DNA of 64,000 bases from Pseudoblastomonas marina (lineage in GTDB: Bacteria; Pseudomonadota; Alphaproteobacteria; Sphingomonadales; Sphingomonadaceae). The notes beneath the pieces are model-generated. The model worked only from the letters and a program-made list of their open reading frames with translations, was not told the origin of the DNA and did not search any database. This document shows positions 29,374 to 38,749 of the stretch, piece after piece (positions within the stretch are counted from its first letter, which is position 1; every line of letters starts with the position of its first letter). The position numbers and the translations under genes are program-made. Location of the stretch: positions 2,322,427 through 2,386,426 of the forward strand of contig NZ_BMID01000001.1 in NCBI RefSeq assembly GCF_014641655.1. Direction: 5' to 3'.

Positions 29374-29781
29374 TTAGTCAGTGCAGACTATGGCGATTGC
29401 GGCACGCTCGACCCGCCATGAGGAATTAAGCTTCCTGAATTCGACACGTCGAAGGAGGCCGTCATCGTAGCAAGACTGTGCTGAGGTGTATTGGCAAAGT
29501 TGTAACCGATCACCTTCGCCGCTTTCGAACCAGGCTTCTTGGACGTCGGCTTGTGGCTTGAAGGAATCGAGGACTGAAACATCGGTGGATGGCAGAGGTA
29601 GGCCCAGAAGAGCTTCGCGATTTGCAGGGCTTCCCACTTCTCGCCACAAATTCGGCGGCAGCTGGCAGAGCTGATTGGTCGAAAGTTCGGCAGACCGATG
29701 CAATTCCTTCGCCGGCACGCAGCCAGCCAGCAACAGCATTCCAGCAAATGCGGAAACCCCGGTCAGACAAAGCTTGAACAC
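29374..29781 (-). CDS. Low-GC hypothetical lipoprotein
   Basis: This 135-residue protein of unknown function has a lipoprotein signal (GMLLLAGC, lipidated Cys at residue 21). The mature part contains four more cysteines (NQLCQLP, LQLCQY, SCYDD, IVCTD) that could pair as two disulfides. The start appears to be GTG at 29781 with no good ribosome-binding site, so the exact start is uncertain. By hand count its composition is near 52% GC, against about 65% in its neighbours, and its codon use differs accordingly. It sits just 3' of tRNA-Gly, a typical spot for acquired DNA. Confidence 0.72.
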   Translation of the reverse strand: MFKLCLTGVSAFAGMLLLAGCVPAKELHRSAELSTNQLCQLPPNLWREVGSPANREALLGLPLPSTDVSVLDSFKPQADVQEAWFESGEGDRLQLCQYTSAQSCYDDGLLRRVEFRKLNSSWRVERAAIAIVCTD

Positions 29782-29837
29782 ATGAAGGGGATAAGTCGCC
29801 CGATCGGACTGTCAATCAGCCGGGCGGGGAAAGGAGA

Positions 29838-29911
29838 TGGAGCGGGTAGCGGGAATCGAACCCGCATAACTAGCTTGGAAGGCTAGGGCTTTACCACTAA
29901 GCTATACCCGC
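29838..29911 (-). tRNA. tRNA-Gly (anticodon TCC)
   Basis: The minus strand folds into a full cloverleaf of 74 nt with acceptor GCGGGTA/TACCCGC, D-arm AGCTTAGTGGTAAAGC, anticodon loop CTTCCAA (anticodon TCC, stem CTAGC/GCTAG), T-arm GCGGGTTCGATTCCCGC and discriminator T followed by an encoded CCA (29838-29841). The low-GC lipoprotein gene lies downstream of its 3' end and apt lies upstream. Confidence 0.97.
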
Positions 29912-29961
29912 CCGCTCGCGCCCTATGTGGCGGCGGAATTCCCAAAAATCAATCGCCGGAA

Positions 29962-30513
29962 TCACTCACCGTCGAATGCCATCAGCGCGTCTACGGCGAT
30001 ATCGTCTCTGCGCAGGCGGTCGGCACCACCGAGGTCGGGCAAGTCGATCACGAAATGCGCGGTTTCGACCATCGCTCCCGCCTTGCGCAGCAAGGCCGCC
30101 GAAGCGCAGGCCGTGCCGCCGGTGGCGATGAGGTCGTCGACCAGCGCGATCCGCATCCCGTCGGTCACCGCCCCCGGATCGATTTCGAGCCGGTCGGCCC
30201 CGTATTCGAGCGCGTAGTCGATCCCGAGGGTTTCGATCGGCAGCTTCCCGGGCTTTCGGATCGGGAGAAAGCCGAGGCCGAGCCGCGCCGCGACCGCCGC
30301 ACCGAAGATGAAGCCACGCGCTTCCATGCCCGCGACCATCTGGGCATCCGCCGCATCGACGCGATCGGCGAGATACGCGATCGTCGCGGCGAGGCCGTCA
30401 CCGTCGGCGATCAACGTCGTGATGTCGCGAAACTGGACCCCGCGCGCCGGCCAGTCCGGCACGGTGCGCACCAGCGCCTTCAACTGATCGGGAGTGAGCG
30501 CGGGGCTCGTCAT
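29962..30513 (-). CDS. apt: Adenine phosphoribosyltransferase
   Basis: Apt salvages adenine with PRPP to AMP. The 183-residue protein contains PDWPARGVQFRDITTLI at the N-terminus, GMEARGFIFGAAVAARLGLGF (about 62-82) and the PRPP loop ALVDDLIATGGTACAS (about 122-137). A basic C-terminal segment follows. It is 19 bp downstream of petC on the same strand, so it may be partly cotranscribed with the bc1 operon, but no functional link is evident. Confidence 0.96.
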   Translation of the reverse strand: MTSPALTPDQLKALVRTVPDWPARGVQFRDITTLIADGDGLAATIAYLADRVDAADAQMVAGMEARGFIFGAAVAARLGLGFLPIRKPGKLPIETLGIDYALEYGADRLEIDPGAVTDGMRIALVDDLIATGGTACASAALLRKAGAMVETAHFVIDLPDLGGADRLRRDDIAVDALMAFDGE

Positions 30514-30532
30514 CAGCCGAGCCCCGTCGCGA

Positions 30533-31411
30533 TCAGTCTTCCTTGACCGAGGCTTCGCCGACGTCGCCGCCCTTCGCGCGGGCCCAGACCTGCTTCTTCG
30601 AGAAGTAGGCGAGGACCGTCGCGAAGACGAGGAACAGCAGGAAGGCCCAGCCGGTCTGACGGCGCTTCACCAAGGTCGGTTCGGCGGTCCAGGCGAGGAA
30701 CGCGGTCACGTCCTCTGCCATCTGCTCGATCGTCGGCTCCGGATTGCCCTCGCCGTAGGTCACCTGGCCGGTGCCCGTCAGCGGCGGGGCCATCGAGATG
30801 TTGAGCGAGTGGAAGAACGGGTTGTAATACTGGCCTTCGGCGGTCTTCGCTTCGGGGAATTCCTCGACCAGTTCGGCCGGCTGCTCGCGATAGCCGGTCA
30901 GCAGGTCGTAGACGTAGTTCGTGCCGTCATGACGTGCCTTGGTGATCAGCGAGAGATCCGGCGGAATCGCATTGTTGTTCGCCGCACGCGCCGCGATGTC
31001 GTTGGCGTAGGGCTTCGGGAAATAGTCCGTCGGCGAGCCTTCGACCATCGTCGCTTCGCCGGTGTTCGGGTCGACGCCCGGAACCTGCCAAGAGGCGGCC
31101 TCGGCCTTCACCTGGCCTTCGTCGTAACCGATCTCGCCGAGGTTGCGGAACGCGACCAAGCGCAGCGAATGACAGGCCGAGCACACTTCCTTGTAGACCT
31201 GGTAGCCGCGCTGCAATTGCGCGGTGTCCCACTTGGCGAACAGGCCTTCATGGGCGAAGCCGCCCTCGGGGCCCTTCGGGTAGAGGTGGTATTTCTCTTC
31301 CGCCGTTTCGGGTGCGGGTTCGCTGATGGCCGCGCCGGTGTCGACGATAAAGGACCACAGCACCGCTACGGTGAAGAGAAGGCCGGTCAGGATGCCGAAG
31401 ATGCGGATCAT
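30533..31411 (-). CDS. petC: Cytochrome c1 (bc1 complex)
   Basis: This is the haem-c subunit of ubiquinol-cytochrome c reductase (complex III), which passes electrons to cytochrome c. The 292-residue protein has an N-terminal signal/anchor (FGILTGLLFTVAVLWSF), a haem c attachment site CSACH (residues 77-81), the axial Met region SMAPPL and a C-terminal membrane anchor (GWAFLLFLVFATVLAYFSKK). It is the last gene of petA-petB-petC, 22 bp after petB. Confidence 0.97.
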   Translation of the reverse strand: MIRIFGILTGLLFTVAVLWSFIVDTGAAISEPAPETAEEKYHLYPKGPEGGFAHEGLFAKWDTAQLQRGYQVYKEVCSACHSLRLVAFRNLGEIGYDEGQVKAEAASWQVPGVDPNTGEATMVEGSPTDYFPKPYANDIAARAANNNAIPPDLSLITKARHDGTNYVYDLLTGYREQPAELVEEFPEAKTAEGQYYNPFFHSLNISMAPPLTGTGQVTYGEGNPEPTIEQMAEDVTAFLAWTAEPTLVKRRQTGWAFLLFLVFATVLAYFSKKQVWARAKGGDVGEASVKED

Positions 31412-31433
31412 GATGCTAGTCTTTCCCTAAATC

Positions 31434-32741
31434 TCAGGCTTTGGCCGGCGAAGCTGTCGTCGGCTTGGGGCCGAGCTTGCTGTCCGGGTCGTGTCCCAGC
31501 ACCGCTTCGGTGATCGAATACGGCATCGGTTCGGGCCGCTCGATCAGCGAAATGATCGGCAGGATCACGAGGAAGTGGAGGAAGTAGTACGCGGTGAAGA
31601 TCTGGCTGAGCAGGATCGTCGTCGTCGAAAGGTGCGCGCCGCCGCAATAGCCGAGCACCACGATCGCCGGGATCAGGCCGAACCAGAAGAACTTGCGGAA
31701 CAGCGGACGGTAGTGGCCGCTGCGCACCGGCGACTTGTCGAGCCACGGCAGGAAGAACCACACCAGGATCGAGGCAAACATGGCAAGCACACCCATCAGC
31801 TTCGCAGGCACGAAGAAGAAGTCAGCGGTGAAGGCGCGCAGGATCGCGTAGAACGGCCAGAAATACCATTCCGGAACGATGTTCGCCGGAGTCGAGAGCG
31901 GGTTGGCCGGGATGTAGTTGTCCGGGTGGCCCAGCGCGTTCGGCATGAAGAACACGAAGGCGAAATAGATGATCAGGAAGACGCCGAGACCGAAACCGTC
32001 CTTGGCCGTGTAATACGGGTGGAAGGGCAGCGTGTCGCTTTCCTTCTTCACTTCGACGCCGGTCGGGTTCGAGGAACCCGGGATATGCAGCGCCCAGATG
32101 TGAAGGATCACCACGCCGGCGATCACGAACGGCAGCAGGAAGTGCAGCGAGAAGAAGCGGTTCAGCGCGGCATTGTCGGGCGCGAACCCGCCGAGCAGCC
32201 AGTTCTGGATGCCTTCGCCGACCAGCGGGATCGCCCCGAACAGGCCGGTGATGACCTTCGCGCCCCAGTAGGACATCTGGCCCCACGGCAGCACGTAGCC
32301 CATGAAGGCGGTCGCCATCATCAGCAGGAAGATGACCACGCCCAAGAGCCAGATCATCTCGCGCGGCGCCTTGTACGAGCTGTAATAGAGGCCGCGGAAG
32401 ATATGGATGTAGACCACCACGAAGAAGGCCGAGGCCCCGTTCGCGTGGGCATAGCGCATCAGCCAGCCCCAGTTGACGTTGCGCATGATGTGCTCGGTCG
32501 AATCGAACGCGACCAGCGTGTTCGGCGCATAATGCATCGCCAGCACGACGCCGGTGACGATCTGCAGCACGAGGCAGAAACCCGCGAGCACACCGAAATT
32601 CCAGAAATAGGACAGGTTGCGCGGCACCGGGTAACCCGCGCCGACGGCGTTGTAGACGAGGCGCGGCAGCGGCAGCTTCTCGTCGAGGAACTTGGTCAAG
32701 CCGTTCTTCGGCTCGTACTGCTGGGCCCAGGGAAAGCTCAT
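31434..32741 (-). CDS. petB: Cytochrome b (bc1 complex)
   Basis: This is the 435-residue membrane subunit with both b-haems and the quinol sites. The helices are clear, including [19 protein letters not shown]-type helix B and the [13 protein letters not shown] motif (PEWY, part of the Qo site). The full N- and C-terminal domains are fused as in alphaproteobacterial and mitochondrial cytochrome b, unlike the split cyanobacterial form. A basic, proline-rich C-terminal tail ([15 protein letters not shown] ... PTTASPAKA) extends into the cytoplasm. It lies 10 bp after petA. Confidence 0.98.
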   Translation of the reverse strand: MSFPWAQQYEPKNGLTKFLDEKLPLPRLVYNAVGAGYPVPRNLSYFWNFGVLAGFCLVLQIVTGVVLAMHYAPNTLVAFDSTEHIMRNVNWGWLMRYAHANGASAFFVVVYIHIFRGLYYSSYKAPREMIWLLGVVIFLLMMATAFMGYVLPWGQMSYWGAKVITGLFGAIPLVGEGIQNWLLGGFAPDNAALNRFFSLHFLLPFVIAGVVILHIWALHIPGSSNPTGVEVKKESDTLPFHPYYTAKDGFGLGVFLIIYFAFVFFMPNALGHPDNYIPANPLSTPANIVPEWYFWPFYAILRAFTADFFFVPAKLMGVLAMFASILVWFFLPWLDKSPVRSGHYRPLFRKFFWFGLIPAIVVLGYCGGAHLSTTTILLSQIFTAYYFLHFLVILPIISLIERPEPMPYSITEAVLGHDPDSKLGPKPTTASPAKA

Positions 32742-32751
32742 TCTATCTACC

Positions 32752-33330
32752 TCAGCCGATGCGGATCAGGGTGTCGGACTGGAAGGCGTATTCGGGCACT
32801 TCCAGGTTGGTGGGAGCCGGACCCTTGCGGATGCGGCCGGCAGTGTCGAACTGCGAACCGTGGCACGGGCAGAAATAGCCGCCGAATTCGCCGCGGTTCT
32901 CGCCATCGCCCGCACCCAGCGGGACGCAGCCGAGATGGGTACAGACGCCCATGGTCACGAGGATGTTGGTGTGACCTTCGACGGTTCGCTCTGCGAGCGT
33001 CTCGGGATCGCGCAGCGCGTTGAGCGAGACGCTTTCCGCCGCGGCGATTTCCGCCTCGGTCAGCGAGCGGACGAAGACCGGCTGCTTGCGGAACACGGCC
33101 TTGATGGCCTGGCCGGGCTGGAGCGAAGAGATATCGACCTCGGTCGTGCTCTCGGCGAGCACGTCCTTCGATGCCGACATCTGGCTGACCAGCGGAATGA
33201 CGACCGCGAGACCGCCGATCCCGGCAGCGGAAACCGCCGCGATGTTGATGAAATCGCGCCTACGCACGCCGTCACCCTCGGTGACGACCGCGGCTGCGCC
33301 CTCATTATCGGCAATCGCCTGATCTGCCAT
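32752..33330 (-). CDS. petA: Ubiquinol-cytochrome c reductase Rieske iron-sulfur subunit
   Basis: This 192-residue Rieske protein carries the [2Fe-2S] cluster of complex III. A twin-arginine-type signal ([17 protein letters not shown], about residues 21-37) also provides the membrane anchor. Cluster ligands lie in CTHLGC (130-135) and CPCHGS (154-159). It heads the petABC operon. Just upstream on the minus strand a short stem, CCCCGC/GCGGGG, precedes the ribosome-binding region; its role is unknown. Confidence 0.97.
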   Translation of the reverse strand: MADQAIADNEGAAAVVTEGDGVRRRDFINIAAVSAAGIGGLAVVIPLVSQMSASKDVLAESTTEVDISSLQPGQAIKAVFRKQPVFVRSLTEAEIAAAESVSLNALRDPETLAERTVEGHTNILVTMGVCTHLGCVPLGAGDGENRGEFGGYFCPCHGSQFDTAGRIRKGPAPTNLEVPEYAFQSDTLIRIG

Positions 33331-33559
33331 CTGCTTCGCCTTGCTCTCTTTTTTCCGCCCCGCGAGTGCGGGGGTGCGATTCAGCCGCCACCCGGTGGGA
33401 GAAGCCCCGGCGACGCGAGAGTCACCGGTTCGTCCGATTGCGCGGGCTGGATCGCCAACGCATTGCGGGCTCGACTTTGGCGCGGCTGATAGACGCGAAC
33501 GCCCCCGCCTTCAACCGCATTTTCGACACCTTCCGTCGCCCCGAGCGCCAGCGTGCCTT

Positions 33560-34264
33560 CTATGCGGTCGGCAGGCCGATAAGCGACACCTGCCGCCCTT
33601 CGCACACGATCCCGCGATGGGTATCGCGGCGATAGGAATGAAATCGTTCCTCTTCGGCATAGGTATCTCGGCGGGTCGCCTCGACGGTGGCGATCCCGGC
33701 CTGCACCAGCCGTGCCATGACATATCCTTCGAGATCGAAATGCGGCTTGCCCGCCTTTCCTTGGCGAAAGAAGCGCGCATTGCGGCGATCGGCGGTGAGA
33801 AAGGCGTTGCCGAAATCGTTGTCCACCTCGTAGCTCGGCTGCGCGATGCAGGGGCCGATGGCGGCCTTGATTTTCGAACGGTTGGCACCCAGCCGCTCCA
33901 TCGCGACGATCGCCGCATCGGTCACGCCGTGGAGCGCGCCCTTCCATCCGGCATGCGCCGCGCCGACCACGCCGTTCTCGCTATCGGCCAGCAGCACCGG
34001 CGCGCAATCGGCGGTAACGATCCCGAGCAGCAGTCCTGGTTCGCGGGTCGCCAGGGCATCGCCTTCGGGGCGATCGGCATGGTGCCACGGTTCGGTCGCG
34101 ATGATCGCCTGCGGCGAATGCGTCTGGCGCAGCAGCACGAGTTCGGCGCCGGGCAAGACCACCTCACCTTCGGGCCCAAACGGCGTCTCGCCCACGGAAT
34201 CGGACTCGCGCCCGAAGAAACCGTGCGGCACGTCTCGCAGCGCCTCGGTCCGAATCGGTTCCAT
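33560..34264 (-). CDS. pgeF: Peptidoglycan editing factor PgeF (laccase-domain protein)
   Basis: PgeF-family proteins (DUF152, YfiH/YlmD) hydrolyse misincorporated L-Ser-containing peptidoglycan precursors and were earlier called multicopper polyphenol oxidases. The 234-residue protein has RQTHSPQAI, TADCAPVLLAD (Cys ligand), GAAHAGWKGAL and IGPCIAQPSYEVD, the Cys/His metal-binding set of the family. I chose the ATG at 34264 (MEPIRTEAL). It begins 4 bp after the pepN stop, suggesting a two-gene operon. Confidence 0.93.
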   Translation of the reverse strand: MEPIRTEALRDVPHGFFGRESDSVGETPFGPEGEVVLPGAELVLLRQTHSPQAIIATEPWHHADRPEGDALATREPGLLLGIVTADCAPVLLADSENGVVGAAHAGWKGALHGVTDAAIVAMERLGANRSKIKAAIGPCIAQPSYEVDNDFGNAFLTADRRNARFFRQGKAGKPHFDLEGYVMARLVQAGIATVEATRRDTYAEEERFHSYRRDTHRGIVCEGRQVSLIGLPTA

Positions 34265-34268
34265 GGTT

Positions 34269-36911
34269 TCAGCCAAGACTTCGGCTGACCTGCTCGTAGG
34301 TATCGCGCGACAGCCCATCGGCCGCGGCGATCCGCTCGAGCTGTTCGCGCATCATCGTGCCGTGCGGCTCGGCCATCCGCCGCCAGCGACCCAGCGGGGC
34401 AACGAATCGCGCGGCGGTCTGCGGATTGATCGGATCGAGTTGGAGGATGAGGTCCGCGACCAGTCGATAGCCCTCACCGCTTTCCGCGTGGAAGCCGTGC
34501 TTGTTCGCGGCGAAGGCCATGTAGAGCGAGCGCACCCGGTTGGGGTTGGTCAGGCGGAAGTCCGCGTGCCCGGCCAAGTCCTTCACGTGCTCGATCACGT
34601 CGGGGTGAAGCGAACCAGCCTGCAGCGCGAACCACTTGTCGATCGCGAGATCGTTACCCGCGAAACGCTCATGGAAATCGGCCAATGCGGCCTTGCGTTC
34701 GGGCCGGTCGAGCCCGGCGAGCACCATCAGCGCGCCCTGCCTGTCGGTCATGTTGTCCGCCGCATCGAACTGCGCCTTGGCGCGCGGTGCGGCCGCCGCG
34801 GCATCGGCGGCGGCAAGATAGGCGAGCGCCTGCGTCTTCACCTTGCGCGCACCCCGCGCCTTGCGCTCGAGCGAATAGGGCACCGCGCTGGCGCGGGCAT
34901 GGAGCGCTTCGAAACGCTCGCGCAGCTCGCCTCCCAACCAGGCCTTGAGGCCTTCGCGCGCCTTGTGCAGCGCGACCGGGTCGGCGACGAGCACCTGTTC
35001 GCACAGATAGGCCACCGGCGGCAGCAACAGCATTTCGCCGCGCATCTGGTCGTCGAGGGCATCGTCGTCGAGGATCGCGCCGAAAGCCTCGCCCAGCGCG
35101 GCAAGATCGGCGGCGTCGTTGTGGACCGCGCCTTCCGCGCCGGCCTCGGCCAGGAGGTGCTCGATCACGAGTTCCTGCAGCGCCTCGTAACGCGCGAACG
35201 GATCGTCGTCATTGGCGGCGAGGAACAGCAGGTCGCCGGCGGCGCGTTCGACATCGAGCGAAATCGGAGAGGTAAACCCGCGATTGATCGACAGCACCGC
35301 GTCGGCAGGGGCATCTTCAAACTTGAAGCTCGCTTCAGCCCGGTCGAGCACCACCAGCCGTTCCCCACTGCTTTTCCCCGTGTCGCGGTCGAACAGCGCC
35401 ACGCGAAGCGGGATCACCATCGGCTGCTTGTCGGGCTGGCCGGGGGTCGCCGGGACCTCCTGCGTTAACCGTAGTTCTCCATCCTTCAGCGCCGCCGAAA
35501 CCCGCGGCGTGCCGGCCTGCTCGTACCAGCGGCGGAACTGCTTGAGGTCGAGATCGGCGCCCTCCTCGATCGCGCGGACGAAATCCTCGCAGGTCGCCGC
35601 TTCGCCGTCGTGGCGATCGAAATAGAGGTCGGTCCCTTTCCGGAACCGCTCTTCACCCGCCATGCTCCGCATCATGCGCAGCACCTCGGCGCCCTTGTTG
35701 TAGACGGTCGAGGTGTAGAAGTTCGAGATCTCCTGGTAGCTGTCGGGCCGGATCGGATGCGCGAGCGGGCCGCTGTCCTCGGGGAACTGGACCGCGCGCA
35801 ACACGCGCACGTCCTCGATCCGCTTGACCGCCTCGCCCTGCATGTCCTGCGAGAAAAGCTGGTCGCGCAGCACGGTGAAGCCTTCCTTCAGGCTCAGCTG
35901 GAACCAGTCGCGGCAGGTCACCCGATTGCCCGACCAGTTGTGGAAATATTCGTGCGCGATCACGCCCTCGACCCCGTCGTAATCACCGTCGGTGGCGGTT
36001 TCGGGATCGGCCAGCACGTATTTGGTGTTGAAGATGTTGAGGCCCTTGTTCTCCATCGCCCCCATGTTGAAATCGCCCACCGCGACGATGTTGAACACGT
36101 CGAGATCGTATTCGCGGCCGAATGTCTCCTCGTCCCATTTCATCGATTTCTTCAGCGAATCCATCGCGTGTTGCGTGCGGCCGAGATCGGCTTCGCGCAC
36201 CCAGATCGCGAGATCGATCGTGCGCCCGCTCATCGTGGTGAAGCTGTCCTCGAGCGCAACGAGGTCGCCCGCGACCAGCGCGAAGAGATAGGACGGCTTG
36301 GGCCACGGATCGTGCCATTCGGCCCAGTGACGCCCGCCTTCGAGTTCGCCCTCGCCGGTCTTGTTGCCGTTCGACAGCAGCACCGGAAAGGTTGTCGCGT
36401 CGCCTTCCATGCGCACGGTGTAGGTCGACAGCACGTCGGGCCGGTCGGGGAAGAAGGTGATGCGGCGGAAGCCTTCGGCTTCGCACTGGGTGCAAAGCAT
36501 GCCGTTCGAGGCATAGAGTCCCATCAACTTGCTGTTTGTGTCGGGCGCCAGCTCGGTGGTGATGGAAATCAGGGCCTCCTCGCCATCGATCGAGACCAGC
36601 AGGTCGTTTCCATCCATGGTCCAGCTTTCGCACGGCGCGCCGTTGCGGAGCACCGATTTGGGCTCGATCTCGTCGCCGTTCAGGCGAATGTTCCCTGTCC
36701 GCTCGGCTTCCGGATTGCGCACCACCTTGAGCTCGGACCGCACGGTCGTCGCCCCCGCCCCGAGATCGAAATGGAGCGCGATTTCGGGCACCAGCCAGGC
36801 CGGCGGCGTGTAATCCGCGCGCCGGATCGTGACCGGCGCATGCGGTTCATGTGCGGCATCCGCCATTTCCGGGTTGCCATCGGCGGTCGAGGGAGTGCGT
36901 GCGATATCCAT
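34269..36911 (-). CDS. pepN: Aminopeptidase N (M1 family)
   Basis: PepN is an 880-residue zinc exopeptidase removing N-terminal residues from peptides. It contains the exopeptidase motif GAMENKG (284-290) and the zinc site HEYFH (320-324) with the third ligand Glu 343, all in the usual spacing. The four-domain M1 organisation continues to the C-terminus. I chose the ATG at 36911, with AAGGA 6 nt upstream; an ATG at residue 16 is an alternative. It forms a pair with pgeF and is divergent from the YeeZ-like gene at 37032. Confidence 0.97.
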   Translation of the reverse strand: MDIARTPSTADGNPEMADAAHEPHAPVTIRRADYTPPAWLVPEIALHFDLGAGATTVRSELKVVRNPEAERTGNIRLNGDEIEPKSVLRNGAPCESWTMDGNDLLVSIDGEEALISITTELAPDTNSKLMGLYASNGMLCTQCEAEGFRRITFFPDRPDVLSTYTVRMEGDATTFPVLLSNGNKTGEGELEGGRHWAEWHDPWPKPSYLFALVAGDLVALEDSFTTMSGRTIDLAIWVREADLGRTQHAMDSLKKSMKWDEETFGREYDLDVFNIVAVGDFNMGAMENKGLNIFNTKYVLADPETATDGDYDGVEGVIAHEYFHNWSGNRVTCRDWFQLSLKEGFTVLRDQLFSQDMQGEAVKRIEDVRVLRAVQFPEDSGPLAHPIRPDSYQEISNFYTSTVYNKGAEVLRMMRSMAGEERFRKGTDLYFDRHDGEAATCEDFVRAIEEGADLDLKQFRRWYEQAGTPRVSAALKDGELRLTQEVPATPGQPDKQPMVIPLRVALFDRDTGKSSGERLVVLDRAEASFKFEDAPADAVLSINRGFTSPISLDVERAAGDLLFLAANDDDPFARYEALQELVIEHLLAEAGAEGAVHNDAADLAALGEAFGAILDDDALDDQMRGEMLLLPPVAYLCEQVLVADPVALHKAREGLKAWLGGELRERFEALHARASAVPYSLERKARGARKVKTQALAYLAAADAAAAAPRAKAQFDAADNMTDRQGALMVLAGLDRPERKAALADFHERFAGNDLAIDKWFALQAGSLHPDVIEHVKDLAGHADFRLTNPNRVRSLYMAFAANKHGFHAESGEGYRLVADLILQLDPINPQTAARFVAPLGRWRRMAEPHGTMMREQLERIAAADGLSRDTYEQVSRSLG

Positions 36912-37031
36912 GGATGTCCTTGGGCAATATGTCCGTAGGGGTGTTCCTGCCGACAACGTCCGTCGCCGCTGAAGGTTCAACGGTCAAGCGCCACGCTTGA
37001 CTCGATCTCCGGCGCAACGCAGCCCGGACCC

Positions 37032-37805
37032 ATGGCAGGACGACTATTCATTTTCGGTCTCGGCTATGCCGGCAAACGGATCGCAACGCGCTTGCGAGAG
37101 CGCGGCTGGCAGGTCGATGCGACCGGGTCGGACGGCAATATCGCCTTCGACGACGACGCGGTGGTACGGGCCGCACTGGCCGGCGCGAGCCATGTGCTGT
37201 CTTCGATCCCACCGGCTGAGAGCGCAGACCCCGTGCTCGCGAACTATGGCGATGCACTCGACGGCAAGTGGCTCGGCTACCTCTCTTCGACCGGGGTTTA
37301 TGGCGATCGCGGCGGGGCGTGGGTCGACGAGTCGACCCCGCTCCGCGGCGCGCGCAGACAAGCCCGGCTCGCGGCGGACCTGGCATGGCTGGCACGCGAG
37401 GCGCGGGTCTTCCGGCTGGCGGGCATCTATGGTCCTGGCCGCAGCCCGATCGACCGGGTGCGGGTCGGAAAAGCCCACTGCATCGACCTTCCCGGACAAG
37501 TCTTCAGCCGGATCCATGTCGACGATATCGAGAGCGCGGTCGTCGCCGGGTTCGATGTCCCGCCGGGGGCATACAATATCTGCGACGACGAGCCTGCCGA
37601 GCAGCGCGCGGTGACCGAAGAGGCCGCGCGGCTCGCCGGGGTCGAACCGCCACCGCTGCAGACGATCGAGGAGGCCGGCCTGTCCGAGATGGCGCGCAGT
37701 TTCTACGCCCAGAACCGGCGCGTTTCGAACCGCAAGGCCAAGCGCGCGCTAGGCTGGGAACCGCTCTACCCGACCTATCGCGAGGGACTGCGCTCGCTGG
37801 TCTAG
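37032..37805 (+). CDS. NAD(P)-binding epimerase/dehydratase-family protein (YeeZ-like extended SDR)
   Basis: The 257-residue protein starts with FIFGLGYAGKRIATRL (Rossmann GxGxxG) and has YLSSTGVYGDRGGAWVDE and FRLAGIYGPGRSPIDRVR, hallmarks of atypical extended SDRs such as YeeZ. The substrate is unknown, and the usual YxxxK pair is missing (ARRQARLAADL occupies that place), so it may bind nucleotide without redox catalysis. Its TAG stop shares the bases CTAG (37802-37805) with the stop of the convergent EamA transporter. Confidence 0.88.
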   Translation: MAGRLFIFGLGYAGKRIATRLRERGWQVDATGSDGNIAFDDDAVVRAALAGASHVLSSIPPAESADPVLANYGDALDGKWLGYLSSTGVYGDRGGAWVDESTPLRGARRQARLAADLAWLAREARVFRLAGIYGPGRSPIDRVRVGKAHCIDLPGQVFSRIHVDDIESAVVAGFDVPPGAYNICDDEPAEQRAVTEEAARLAGVEPPPLQTIEEAGLSEMARSFYAQNRRVSNRKAKRALGWEPLYPTYREGLRSLV

Positions 37806-38749
37806 GGCGCCTTGGGCGGCGAAGTGATCCGCCCCGGATCGCGGGCGCGCAGTGCGATCAGCATCCCGATCATCGCCACCGCCGCGCCGCAAGCCGCGAG
37901 CGCGGTCCATTCAAAGCCTTCGAACATGGTCGACAGGATCATCGCGACCACCGGCACCAGCACCGAGGAATAGGCAGCCTTGCCCGCGCCCACGGTCCGC
38001 ACCAGCGGGTAATATAGCGGGAAGGTCGCGACCGAACCGAGCAGGCCGAGATAGAGGATGCCCAGCGCATAGCCGGGGCGCGGATCCCATTGCGGGGGGC
38101 CGAACCAGATCAGCGCGACCAGGGCGTTGAGCAGCATGCCGATCGCCATCGACCACGCCAGCAGCGTCAGCAGCGGCAGGTGTGCCGCGCGCTTGGTCGC
38201 CTGGACGATATTGGCGATCGAGGCGGTCAGGATGCCACCGCCGGTCAGCGCCGCCCCCGCCAGCACTTCCCACAGTCCGGCCGGCGAATCGCGCCATTCG
38301 TGGAGGAACAGCAGCGCGATACCCGCCACCGCGATGGTCGAACCGAGCACGAAACCGCGCGAGATAGACTGGCCGAGATAGATTTTTCCGAGCACCGCAT
38401 TGGGCACCATCAGCAGCGCGAACATCACCGCGACGAGGCCCGAGGTGACGAATCTTTCGGCATTGTAGACGAAGGCGAAATTGGCGAAGAACTGGAACAG
38501 TCCCATCAGGAGCGCGATGACCCAGCCTTCTCTCGCCAGTCGCCACGGCTGTCCGCGGAACCGCGCCAGCACGAACATGCCCGTCAGCGCGACCATGAAT
38601 CGATAGCAGATCGACCAGAACGGCGGGACGCTTGCCAGCTGGTCCTTGATGATGATCCAGGTTCCGCCCCAGATCAGGCTGACGAGCAGGAAGGGGACAA
38701 GGTGGCGGGGTTGGGCGAGGCTCGGTGCCTCGCGGCTATCGCCGCTCAT
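37802..38749 (-). CDS. DMT superfamily transporter (EamA family)
   Basis: This is a 315-residue inner-membrane protein with ten predicted helices in two EamA repeats. The first starts FLLVSLIWGGTWIIIKDQLA and the second around LLTLLAWSMAIGMLLNALVAL. The family exports amino acids and other metabolites. Its start overlaps the threonine aldolase stop by an ATGA (38746-38749), so coupled expression suggests export of an amino acid or product of that enzyme, but this is inference. Its stop is shared base-for-base with the convergent YeeZ-like gene. Confidence 0.93.
   Translation of the reverse strand: MSGDSREAPSLAQPRHLVPFLLVSLIWGGTWIIIKDQLASVPPFWSICYRFMVALTGMFVLARFRGQPWRLAREGWVIALLMGLFQFFANFAFVYNAERFVTSGLVAVMFALLMVPNAVLGKIYLGQSISRGFVLGSTIAVAGIALLFLHEWRDSPAGLWEVLAGAALTGGGILTASIANIVQATKRAAHLPLLTLLAWSMAIGMLLNALVALIWFGPPQWDPRPGYALGILYLGLLGSVATFPLYYPLVRTVGAGKAAYSSVLVPVVAMILSTMFEGFEWTALAACGAAVAMIGMLIALRARDPGRITSPPKAP

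Noticed and set aside
29340-29911. A tRNA-Gly attachment site for an integrated island
   Set aside because: I found no second copy of the tRNA 3' end near 29340-29374 and no integrase, so only composition supports transfer.
31491-33023. A 510-codon open frame antisense to petB and petA
   Set aside because: The product is a low-complexity Arg/Glu/His/Gln string opposite membrane helices and has no family features.
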